From Amphiura filiformis (lineage: Eukaryota > Echinodermata > Ophiuroidea > Amphilepidida > Amphiuridae), in the NCBI RefSeq assembly GCF_039555335.1, contig NW_027305502.1, positions 186,001 to 250,000 of the forward strand: DNA of 64,000 nucleotides, in the 5' to 3' direction. Positions 46,801 to 58,800 of this stretch are shown one piece after another. Numbering within the stretch: position 1 is the stretch's first letter; every line of letters begins with the position of its first letter. The translations under genes and the position numbers were made by a program. Below the pieces are notes generated by a model. The model saw nothing but the letters and a program-made list of their open reading frames with translations, did not search any database and was not told where the DNA came from.

Positions 46801-49800
46801 ACTCACCGGATTGCTATTCCAAGTACTTTGATAATACAGATAATATGTATTAAAGCCATATTATAACAGTTTCATTCAAAATAGATAAGTATTTCTTTGC
46901 CATAAAATGTTAGCTTTTATTATCAGATATGTCCCCTTTTAATTTTGAGCCAAACAACCGAGGTAAAGCAAAGAAAATTGGAATTTACTACCAGCGCCGA
47001 TGTCGCCAATGTGTATCACTCTGTCGGTTGTGTTACGGTACTATCCTTTGATGTGTATATCCGTCCCGCACGCAATGCACGTACTGTGTTGTCAATATCG
47101 TGTACGCGTTCGACTAATATTTCCATCGTAATAATAAAACGCCGGTTCCGACGTTTTATTCAAAATCTCGGATTTTGACAAAACTACAGCACCTATAGTC
47201 TTGATTTTTCAGGGTATGATAGTTTAATAAAGTACAATATAATCATGTAAAAAACAGAATTTTGAAAAACTATTGAGGGCGTTCTTCTCAGCAAATGTTA
47301 TAATATGGCTTTAATGGGTCGAGGCGATTGCATTGAAAAACCTAATAAATTATTCATAACAGTTACGTAATCAATCGATAGTGCGGACACTTTTCATTTG
47401 CAAACCACCAAAATTCGTGATCTTTTAGCGTTGGAAAAGAAACCACGTGAATAGAGTGCCCTCTCAAGAATATCAACTCTCTGGTGATACATACTTGTTT
47501 ACAACTTGACATTCCAAAGTTATGAATAGGTGTTACAATGTCACCGCCCTTGATACATTCCAATGAGCGACTTTGCAACATGGTCTACTGCACTGATGTC
47601 ATTGACCTCAGTAAGTGATACCTACTTGTTTACAATTTGACATTCCAAAGTTATGAACAGGTGTTACTATGTCACTCAGTCAGCCGCCTGGACAACCAAT
47701 TCTTTAGAAATGCTTAGTCGCGCTAAAAGTCGATCGATACATGTAAAAATCAGCACAATTCAGAGATACACCTTTTTGCTATGAAATTAATTTTCTCGGT
47801 CAAATATAAAGCAATATTTTTTTTTTTTTCAGTAATGTCAGTTAAAAACTTGGTGCTTGGATATACATTTTTTTTTTAAATCCTGGTGTTAAAATTAAGC
47901 ATCAAATTGTGTCTTTTAGTGTGATATTTTTGATTTTTATAGGCCTTGAATTCGCCTGCGAGCTTTTTACGGAATTCATGTTTTAGCGTCTCAAACTAAC
48001 ATAGTTTGCTAAAGAAAGATATTTCCCACCTCTGTAAAGCACATCGTGTGGGTCTATATGTTATAGTTTTGTCAGAATTTCCGTTTTGTTTTACCTTTTT
48101 CCATTCATGCTCCGAAAATGTCAAACTAAGTAAAAGTAGGTAATGGTGAGTACTTTTATCTCGAGAGCAACCAGCAGAAATAGTCGATATTTCCTTTGTT
48201 GTTATCCAGGTCAATTTTTCATTGAAAGCAAATTGCCCGACCAGCGATTAAATCCCCAATTGGGTGTTCTGGTTAAACATGATCAGTAGGAGCGCTATAG
48301 GTCTGGGAATTTCTTTGCTATATTGAAGTTCTGGCAACACTATAGTGTGATGTGCCCTGAGTAATTTGATTTAATTTAATTATTTAACTTTGTTTACAAG
48401 CTGAAAGTATTTCATGAGATGGGAAACCCCCTTGTACGTGCAAGATAATGGTGTGGAAAGTCGTTTTGGAATTCCCCCAAATTATTGTAAACAAAGTCAG
48501 ATCTATGTTTGGAACTTGGAAAGCCCCAGTTCATTATTGCACCATCAGGAAAACCCCAGGAAGTGATGTAATGTGAAAGGTGAATGTGTATAATTAATAT
48601 TGGGAAATCCCAAGATTGCAGCAATGTTGTGAAAATGTGATTGAAGTAATGGTTTATTAATAGATGATGGGTTTTTTGCATGAGTGCTGATATAAAAAGC
48701 TGAAGGCTTTTGTTGGGACTTTACAGAATGCCATGGGAGATTGAAAACTCCACATGTGTGTGATGGTCTTCGTGCTTCAAAAAAGAAGTACATTTTAACC
48801 AGTTTATATAGCCAATAATTGAGCTAATTTTAATACAGCAACGAAGAAGACAGCGAGCACACAAAAGTGCTCTTCCTCATCAAAGGATTAAAAGTTCTTC
48901 TGTCAAATTGCTGGAGTTTGCTGGGTTTGTGAAGGCCACGCATCTGTCAAGAAACAGTGGAGCTGTGTTAAAGAAACCGGTTCCCTGGAAAAAGAGTGAT
49001 TGGTGAAAGAAACACCATTTTTGGAGAAAGCAGCGCAAGGAGATGTATTTTTGGAGAAAGCAGCGCAAGGAGACATATTTGTGGAGATAACAGCGCAAAG
49101 GAGATTGGAGAAAGCATCATCATTTTCGTATGAGGATTTTATACGCAAGGATTTATAAGCGCAAGTGTACACTGGACTTCGCAGGACAAGCGAATAAGGA
49201 TATATTACATCAGTCGTCCAGAACATTGCAAGAACTCTAGGATCACCAACAAGAAGACAGCTGGTTAAGTAGTCATAGAGTAAAACTGTCATTGTGTGAT
49301 TTTATTGTATATGCGATAGTGTTATTATATGTACCAATCCTACTCTGTTTTCAATTAAAGACTTAGTTTTTGTTAGCTTAAATAAACAGTGTATTTGTGT
49401 TGTGCATTCGTGTGAGTTCGGGTAAAAGGTGATTTTGGCCTTGAGTCAAGTGCGACTCGTAACAAAAATTGGGGGCTCGTCGTCCGGGAGTATACACTGT
49501 AAAAAAAGTTAACATTAATTTACTGAGTCTTAAAAGTGAAAGTACAGTATGCCAGAGTTCAAAGCAGAAGAGTTTCTTGAAACTATAAATTGGGAGAAAT
49601 TTGATAAGTTGAAGAAACCTGATTTATTAGCATTTGCAAAATACTATGAATTGGATGTAAAGCAAGCCAACAGAAAACAAATAATCAAAAATGCCTTGAT
49701 CGAAGTTTTGGTTGATGAAGAGTATTTTGAGGAATCTATTTTGGACAAGAGAAAAGAGGTCAAAACTGAAATCGGGGATGCAGTTAAGTTGAAAGAACTA

Positions 49801-52800
49801 GAAGTTCAGGTGGAAATGGAAAAAATGAAAATGCAATTGCAGTTGGACATGCAAAAGCTAGATATGCAAAATAAAGAAAAACAAGAAAGATTAGATATGG
49901 AAAATAAAGAAAGACAAGAAAGACTAGACATGCAAAACAAGAAACTAGAAATGGAAGAAAAAGCACGCCAAGAAAAGATGGCGCTTGAGCACCACAAATT
50001 AGAAACAGAAGAAAAGGAAAAGGTAGCAAAATTGGAACTTGAAAAACAAAAATTGGATATGGAAGAAAAGGAAAAACTAGCTAAGATTCAAATGGAAGCA
50101 CATTTGAAAGAAAAAGAAATTGAGTTTGAACAAGAGAAGTTAGCAAAACTAGGTGACAAATACTCATCAAGTTTCTCCTCAAAGTCAAAGTCAGGGTTTG
50201 ATGTTACAAAGTATGTAAAGCTTGTGCCTAAATTCAAAGAGAAAGAAGTTGACGAGTACTTTCAACATTTTGAAAAGGTAGCTACAAATTTGAAATGGCC
50301 TCCAGAACATTGGACCCTACTGTTACAAAGTAGTTTTGTGGGGAAGGCCAGGGAGACTTACTCAGCTCTACCAATAGAGAAGTGTAATAATTATGAAGAA
50401 GTTAAACAGGCAGTCCTTAAGGCCTATGAATTGGTGCCTGAAGCATACAGACAAAAGTTCAGAGATTCAAGAAAGCAAGCAGATCAAACCCATGTAGAAT
50501 TTGCCAGAGTAAAAGAACAAATGTTTGACAGGTGGCTTGGTTCAAAAGAAGTCAAAGATGATTTCGGCCAACTTAAGCAATTAGTTCTTATAGAAGAGTT
50601 CAAGAAGTGTGTCCACGTTGACATTAAAACCCATTTGGATGAAAGCGCTAGCAAAATTAAGACACTAAACGAGGCGGCGACAATGGCGGACGACTATGGC
50701 TTAACTCACAAATTGAATGGGAGTAGATTTGGTCATAACAGAAGTTATTCAAACAGGTTCAGCCATAATCAACCTAGAACAAATCAGGGTGGTACACAAG
50801 AAGTGAAACCTCAGTCTAATTCACAGCATAGTGCTGGTGGTAGAGGGACCCCAGGGAGTTCAGGTAACAGAGCAAAATTTGGGACTGAATTTAAAGCCAA
50901 AGTAACTTGTACTCATTGTAAGAGACCAGGGCATACGATGACCCAGTGTTATTTCTTAAAAGGCAGACAAGACGCACAAAAACAGCAGCAAACTGCTAGT
51001 AATACTGTAGGATGTGCAGTGTCACTTGAGTCAAAGAAACAAGTCAGTCAAATCAAGAAACAAGAATTCCCACAAAAGGGAGGTGAGACAGACAAGGTGT
51101 GTGAAGAATTTGAACCATTTGTGTTGGAGGGAGTAGTATCACTTGGTGAGAATGGTAGTCCAAAGCCCATTAAGATTGTGCGAGATACGTGTTGTGCACG
51201 GTCTATGATTCTGGAAGGAACTTTGCCCTTTAATGAGGATAGTTCAGCAGGTAATGCTTTGATCCAGGGTATTGGGATGGAAATAATTAGTGTACCTCTC
51301 CACAAAATTAACTTGAAATCTGACTTAGTTTCTGGTCCTGTAACCATAGGAGTTAGACATGAATTGCCAGTCAAGGGAGTGTCCATGTTGCTAGGAAATG
51401 ATCTGGCACGGGAGAAGGTTTTTCCTGACCCAATAGTCACAGATAAGCCCTGTTTACAGGATGATAATAGTGAGGAAGAGGAGATATTTCCTGCATGTGC
51501 AGTGACACGGGCAATGAGTAAGAGAGCCTCATTAGAAACAATTGAGGACAACCAAATTGATGACTTAGGCTACAATTTGGAAGACACATTTGTGTCAAAG
51601 TTGAATGAGAAAGAAGATAAACTTCCTTCTCCTGGGGATAAAAATACCCCTAAAAATGACACAGCCTCTGAGCATGAACAAATTGGAGAAACCATGAGAG
51701 ACCCATTAAGTCATGACAAGCTAATTCTGGAGCAACAAAATGACCCAGAACTCAAAGAGATCAATCAAAGGGCATTGACCCTAGAAGAAGCAGAACAAAA
51801 TTCTGTCTGTTTTTACAAACAAGATGATGTGCTAATGAGAAAATGGCGCCCCCTGATGTACCTGCCGATGAAGAGTGGAAGGTAGTGCACCAAATTGTGG
51901 TACCAAAAGTATACCACACTGAAGTAATTAACATAGCACATGACAGTCCAATGGCAGGGCATTTGGGTGTTAAGAAAACTCATGAAAGAATTCTGAGACA
52001 TTTCTGGTGGCCCACTCAGAAAAGATGTTTCTGAATATTGCAAAACATGTCACATATGCCAAGTAGTAGGGAAGCCAAATCAGAAAATACCTCCTGCTCC
52101 ATTGAAGCCAATTCCAGCCTTTGACGAACCATTTAGTAGGGTTATTATTGATTGTGTAGGCCCCCTACCAAAGACTAAGTCAGGTAATCAATACCTTCTG
52201 ACAATTATGTGCGCGTCAACACGCTTTCCTGAAGCCATACCCTTGAGAAATATTAAAGCAGTGACAATAGTGAAAGCTTTAACCAAGTTCTTCACATTTG
52301 TGGGGCTCCCCAAGTCCATACAGTCAGACAAAGGATCAAACTTTACTTCTGGAGTATTTCAGCAGGTCATGTATCAATTAGGTATAGAACAGTATACCTC
52401 AAGTGCTTACCATCCAGAATCACAAGGTGCACTAGAAAGGTTCCACCAAACATTGAAAAACATGATCAGGACATACTGTTTGGAATTTCAGAGGGACTGG
52501 GATGAGGGAGTGCACTTGTTGTTGTTTGCTGCTAGGGAAGCTGTTCAGGAAACTTTGGGATTTAGTCCTTTTGAGTTAGTGTTTGGACACACAGTGCGCG
52601 GGCCCTTAAAGTTGTTGAAAGAAAAGTGGCTCAATGAGAAATCAGATATCAATTTATTGGATTATGTCTCCAATTTTAAGCATAGGCTTAACAGAGTAAC
52701 TGATATTGCCAAAGAAAACTTGAAACAGGGTCAAGCCAAAATGAAACAGTGGTATGATAAACATGCCAAAGAGAGAGTGTTCAAACCAGGTGACAAAGTT

Positions 52801-55800
52801 CTAGTACTGTTTCCAATTCCAGGACACCCATTACAAGCCAGATATCATGGTCCATGTGAAGTAGAGTCAAAAGTGGGTGAAGTAGATTATATTATCAAGA
52901 CTCCTGGTAGACGCAAGAGCAGGCAGTTATGCCACATAAATATGCTCAAAGAGTATGTTGAAAGAAGTGACAGTGGCATTCCAAAACCTGTGTGTACAGT
53001 AAAACATGCTGATAATGTAGACAAACATGCCGATGTAGACAAAATCGCCAATGTAGACAAGAGTAAAGATGACAATTCTGATGTCACATTTGACCAGGAT
53101 AAAGAGCTGGAGCACAAAGAGTATAATGTAAAATTGAACAATTCTGATGTGCTCACTAATTTGGACTCAAAGTTAGGTCATCTTTCTCAAGATCAACAAA
53201 GTCAAATTGCAAATTTGATTCACAAATTTGACAATATATTTCCTGATACGCCAAGTAGAACAAATGCTGCATTTCATGATGTAGATGTTGGTGATACAAA
53301 ACCAATCAAGCAGCATCCTTACAGAGTCAATCCATTGAAAATGGAACATCTCAAAAATGAGATTAATTATATGCTAGACAATGATATCATAGAATCAAGT
53401 AGTAGTGAGTGGAGTTCACCATGTATTCTTGTTCCCAAGCCTGATGGTTCATACCGATTGGTCGCAGACATGAGAGCTGCAAATGTTCATTCAAAGACAG
53501 ACTCGTACCCAATTCCAAGAATTGATGATTGCATAGACAAAATTGGGAATGCAAAATTTGTTAGCAAATTTGATCTTTTGAAAGGGTACTGGCAGGTTCC
53601 ACTCACAGACCGTGCCAAAGAGATTTCTGCTTTTTGTACACCATTTGGTCTTTACCAATACAAAGTTATGCCATTCGGGTTGAAAAACGCCCCAGCAACA
53701 TTTCAGAGAATGGTGAACCAAATTGTGGCAGACATAGAGGGATGTGAAGCGTATGTAGATGATTTGATTGTTTACAGTCAAACTTGGGAACAACACATGG
53801 AACAACTCCATCAATTGTTTGAGAAGCTGTCTGAAGTACAGTTGACAGTCAATCTGGTAAAAAGTGAGTTTTGCCATGCCACAGTCACATACTTAGGATA
53901 TGTTGTAGGTCAAGGTCAGGTGAAACCTATCAAAGCCAAAGTTGAAGCAATTGAGCAATACCCCACACCTGTAAACAAGAAGGCACTCATGAGATTTCTA
54001 GGAATGGTTGGCTATTATAGAAAGTTCTGTCCAAACTTTTCAGAGATAGCAAGTCCTTTGACTGATTTGTTGAAGAAAGATGCAAAATTCATTTGGTCAG
54101 AACAGTGTGAAAATGCTTTTCACAAAGTCAAGTCAATACTCATGAGTTCACCAGTGCTAACTGCACCTGATTTTCAGAAGCAGTTCAAGTTGACTGTTGA
54201 TGCCAGTGACATAGGCTGTGGAGGTGTTGTGATGCAAGAGGGTGAAGATCAAATTGACCACCCCATATGTTACTTTTCAAGGAAATTCAGCAAGCACCAG
54301 AGAAATTACTCCACAATTGAGAAGGAGTGTCTAGCATTGCTATTAGCATTGCTACATTTTGATGTGTATTTGGGTACCACAGTATACCCTGTGCTTGTTT
54401 TCACAGATCACAATCCCTCACCTTCATCAACAGGATGAAGAACAAAACCAAAGACTGGTGAGGTGGAGTTTGACCTTGCAAGAGTACAATCTGGACATCA
54501 AACATATTAAGGGAAAAGACAATGTAATGGCTGATGCCCTGTCCAGAATTGCATAAAAAGGGCTGATAAACAAAAATTTCCTTTAAAAGGGAAGTTGTGT
54601 GTGACAAGTAGTCACTGTGTATGATGAGTTAAATACTCAAAGTTGATAATATGTTGAAGTTGATGTAAAAGAAGAAAACATTTAAGAAAGTTTTCATTAC
54701 ATTCGAACTTTCTTCTTTTAAGGGGAGGGTGTGATGTGCCCTGAGTAATTTGATTTAATTTAATTATTTAACTTTGTTTACAAGCTGAAAGTATTTCATG
54801 AGATGGAAACCCCCTTGTACGTGCAAGATAATGGTGTGGAAAGTCGTTTTGGAATTCCCCCAAATTATTGTAAACAAAGTCAGATCTATGTTTGGAACTT
54901 GGAAAGCCCCAGTTCATTATTGCACCATCAGGAAAACCCCCCAGGAAGTGATGTAATGTGAAAGGTGAATGTGTATAATTAATATTGGGAAATCCCAAGA
55001 TTGCAGCAATGTTGTGAAAATGTGATTGAAGTAATGGTTTATTAATAGATGATGGGTTTTTTGCATGGGTGCTGATATAAAAAGCTGAAGGCTTTTGTTG
55101 GGACTTTACAGAATGCAATGGGAGATTGAAAACTCTACATGTGTGTGATGGTCTAAAAAAAAAAAAAAAGAAGTACATTTTAACCAGTTTATATAGCCAA
55201 TAATTGAGCTAATTTTAATACAGCAACGAAGAAGACAGCGAGCACACAAAAGTGCTCTTCCTCATCAAAGGATTAAAAGTTCTTCTGTCAAATTGCTGGA
55301 GTTTGCTGGGTTTGTGAAGGCCACGCATCTGTCAAGAAACAGTGGAGCTGTGTTAAAGAAACCGGTTCCCTGGAAAAAGAGTGATTGGTGAAAGAAACAC
55401 CATTTTTGGAGAAAGCAGCGCAAGGAGATGTATTTTTGGAGAAAGCAGCGCAAGGAGACATATTTGTGGAGATAACAGCGCAAAGGAGATTGGAGAAAGC
55501 ATCATCATTTTCGTATGAGGATTTTATACGCAAGGATTTATAAGCGCAAGTGTACACTGGACTTCGCAGGACAAGCGAATAAGGATATATTACATCAGTC
55601 GTCCAGAACATTGCAAGAACTCTAGGATCACCAACAAGAAGACAGCTGGTTAAGTAGTCATAGAGTAAAACTGTCATTGTGTGATTTTATTGTATATGCG
55701 ATAGTGTTATTATATGTACCAATCCTACTCTGTTTTCAATTAAAGACTTAGTTTTTGTTAGCTTAAATAAACAGTGTATTTGTGTTGTGCATTCGTGTGA

Positions 55801-58800
55801 GTTCGGGTAAAAGGTGATTTTGGCCTTGAGTCAAGTGCGACTCGTAACAATAGCCATGCCGGTATTCCTATTAAACCCAGGGATATCGATCCACAATGCT
55901 AGTACTAGCCTTAGATTTCACGTGTTGATTTTGAAATTGTTTCAGCCGACAGTGAAAGATGGTGAAATCAAAACGGAAATTCTGACAAAACTATGATATA
56001 TCGCTCACGGTGATGTGCGTTAGAAAGTTGGGAAAAATCCTTCATTAGCGAACTATCTTACTTTGAAAAGCTAAAAGGTTGCTCCAAAAAAAGGCTCGCG
56101 GGCAGAGTTTAAGCCTATCAAAATCGAAAATCTTACACTTAATGACTAAATTTCACGCCTAAGTTTAACACTAGGATTTGAAAAAAAATACAGTATCAAG
56201 CACTACAGTTTTTCCTGACATTTACTGAAACAATGAAAAGGATTGCTTTTCATTTGGCCGAGAAAATTAATTTTACAATGAAAAGGTGTAACGCAAAATT
56301 TAGCTCATTTCAACACCAAATTCGATCGTTTGTATTGCCTCATTAAATGACTGAGTGAGCCTTGCAGAACAAAAGAATCGGTTGGTCATGTTGCTAACTG
56401 CACTGGTCTTGATACATTACAATGTGTGACTTTGCAACATAGTCTGTGTCATTGACCTCAATAGTAGCTAATAGTGATACATAATACTTGTCTTCAACTT
56501 GATTAGTCTTTGTCAAAGACCTCGCGATCCTAGGGGGGCGAGCGGCGAAGCCGTGAGCTGAGCGCCGAAGGCGCGACAGAGCGGCGAAGCCGCGACAGCG
56601 AGCGGCGATGCCTTCAGTGGAATATTATAGGTGGCGCTCCCACTAGCTACGGTGGTCCAGGCAGAGCCTTGTTGAAAGGCTACAACTTGATAGGAATAAA
56701 GACATGAACTTTTGTTACAGAGTCGATCGCCGTGACTAATCCTTTCATATCTCGATTTTAATCGCCAAAAAATAATAATAAAATTTAGCTTATGTCATTG
56801 CTAACAATTGAAACGTACATTTTGTTATAAATAACGGAAATATTTGTCACTTACTGGCAAAATACGGACGAATTCGATTGTCGTAGTTTTCTAGTAGCTC
56901 TCTGAGTAGATTCATGGTAGCATTTTCTTGTTTGATATTTCGTCGTTTTAAGTCGCTCTCTCTGGTAAATAAGAGAGGGGAAAAAAAAAGAAAAGGTTGT
57001 ACAAAAAGAACTTTACTATTTTGTACATTTAACCCCATGAGAACTACCTGCCGATTGGCCAAAAAGAATATCAATTGGACCAATCAGCAACATTGTTAGA
57101 ATAATTTCACCACGCAAAAAAATTGGGGTGAATTATTTGCAAAGCTCCATCCTGATTGGTGATTAAAGTGAAGATATCATGTAATTGACCAATCAGAGGC
57201 AATGTTAGATCGGCAGGTAGTGCTCAGGGGAGCATCAGCCTCATGAAAAGTATACATTTACGAAACATCTTTGTAAGTCACAATTAAGCCCGTAATAGGC
57301 CTAGTCGAACATTATTTATATTTACTGATCGAAGACCAAGATACAACATTAAAAGATAATTGAGCTATGAAAGTCCCTTCACTGGTCCTTTGGAGGGGAC
57401 GTTAAGTCGCTGATTATGACTATAGCAAAACATATCATATGATTCAATGTCAGAATCATACACCCATAGACTGCTCCTTATGTCTCAATTATATTAGTAT
57501 ACCATAGTATAAAACAGATTTTAAAAGCACCATTCAGTGCTAGCATTAACATGGAAAGCCCTAAATAAATACTAAACAGAGTGGTCCATTAGATACAATA
57601 ACATGCTTTTTGTCATTGTTAGAAATATCAATCGATGTATGCAACATTAATTAAATGATATTCTGGGTTATTATCATTTATCAATGACAAATAATACACC
57701 AGGGTGTTCTAAACAATACAGCGGGTCCCGACAAAATGTGGTGTAATCTTGTCATAGGGGTACACCCCGTCACTCCGAAACATCGTCAGTCCTAGACTGC
57801 TCTGCATTCCCTTTTTGATAAACAATTCATACCATTTCATGCATAAAACATAATACATCCCCAGTGACTGCCTTGCCCAGAGAAAAAAGGATAGGCCTAG
57901 CTAGCTGTTGGATATCAGAATATGATTGGTAGATTTACCCCGGGGATTTTCCATGGTCAGAGGGATTTAATAGAGAGATGACAAACTAAAATGATCTATT
58001 ACAGTAGACTACGTCAGTCCACACCCAGTCAGTCCGAATTTTTTAGGGTTAGGGTTCCTTTAGGGTTAGGGTTGATCCAGTTCCTAACCCTAACGCTAAC
58101 GCTAACCATAACCCTAACCCTATGACTCGGACTGGTGACGGTGGTTCGGACTGACGGTGTTTCGGACTGACGGGGAGACCCTTTCATAGTATGTTATCTT
58201 CAGTAGATAGCAGCGAATTCGCAGCTAGTCGTCATGCATGGGCAATAAGCACTTTCATTAAAAGCTGATACCACGGAAAACAGTAAATGCCTGTTAATTA
58301 AAAAATCATATGGCGTTGACATTCCAAAACAGACCCATTTACTGCCAAATTTTCATTTTAAGTGAATCGATTTTATAAAGTCTAGCTACTATAATACTAA
58401 TTGTATACATTATTGGAGGTCATTTATTCATAGTATCGGGCTATTCCATTTGAAATCCATACACCCCCTATGGAAGACATGACCTTAATCTTCCACACAG
58501 TGAGTGTGAATTTCAAATGGGGTTAGCTGAATGGGTAACTCTATTTGAAATCTACACTCCCTGTGTGGGTGATAAAGTCGTGTCTTCCATAGGGGGTGTG
58601 TAGATTTCAACAGGAATAGCCTATTTCTGTTACTAATTGATATATCTATTAATTTATAAATTGTTGTCATTGCACTTTTAAATAGTACTAGGCTTGCTGT
58701 TAGGATAGATAAAACAATAGGCATAGTAACATGTTATTAGAATACGGGTACCACACAATATAAAATGAAACACAGTTTATGAAACAATACCTCTGGCTGT

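Larger units (their letters stand above)
43598..47676. repeat. 131-bp satellite in gene B intron 2
   Basis: Units start GTTACAATGTCACTGACC and include TTGATACATTCCAATGTGTG, ACTTTGCAACATAGTCTACT, CTGATGTCATTGACCTCAGT and TACTTGTTTACAACTTGACA. Starts at 43773, 43904, 44312, 44442, 44576, 44707, 44851, 44980, 45413, 45545, 45680, 45811 and 45958 give periods of 129-147. One more unit lies beyond the insertions at 56401-56510. Confidence 0.93.
48346..55849 (+). mobile_element. Ty3/gypsy LTR retrotransposon, Gmr1-like (integrase before RT)
   Basis: A complete 7.5-kb element: 5' LTR, primer-binding site, gag-pol, polypurine tract and 3' LTR, with 4-bp ATAG on each side (48342-48345 and 55850-55853). 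The pol order is protease, integrase, reverse transcriptase, RNase H. Ty3/gypsy elements normally have integrase last; integrase-first order within this superfamily is known from the Gmr1 group of deuterostomes. It lies antisense to gene B in intron 2. The LTRs differ at only a few positions, so insertion is recent, but the frame is interrupted at four homopolymer sites. Confidence 0.93.
47677..56400. mobile_element. Foldback element split by an LTR retrotransposon
   Basis: Left arm 47677-48345 and right arm 55850-56400 are inverted relatives: CAGTCAGCC/CAGTTAGCA at the tips, ACAACCAATTCTTT/CCAACCGATTCTTT, GAAATTAATTTTCTCGG against CCGAGAAAATTAATTTT, and GTTTTGTCAGAATTTCCGTT against AACGGAAATTCTGACAAAAC. 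CACT lies on both sides; joining the flanks restores GTCACTGG(C/T)-type satellite sequence. Confidence 0.8.

Noticed and set aside
48903..49292. A 129-residue minus-strand ORF present identically at 55288-55677
   Set aside because: It is inside both LTRs; identity reflects LTR duplication, and the protein shows no domain.
51843..52034. Programmed ribosomal frameshift in pol
   Set aside because: Several shifts in both directions occur at plain homopolymers, including in the middle of RNase H, which fits errors or decay better than programmed shifting.
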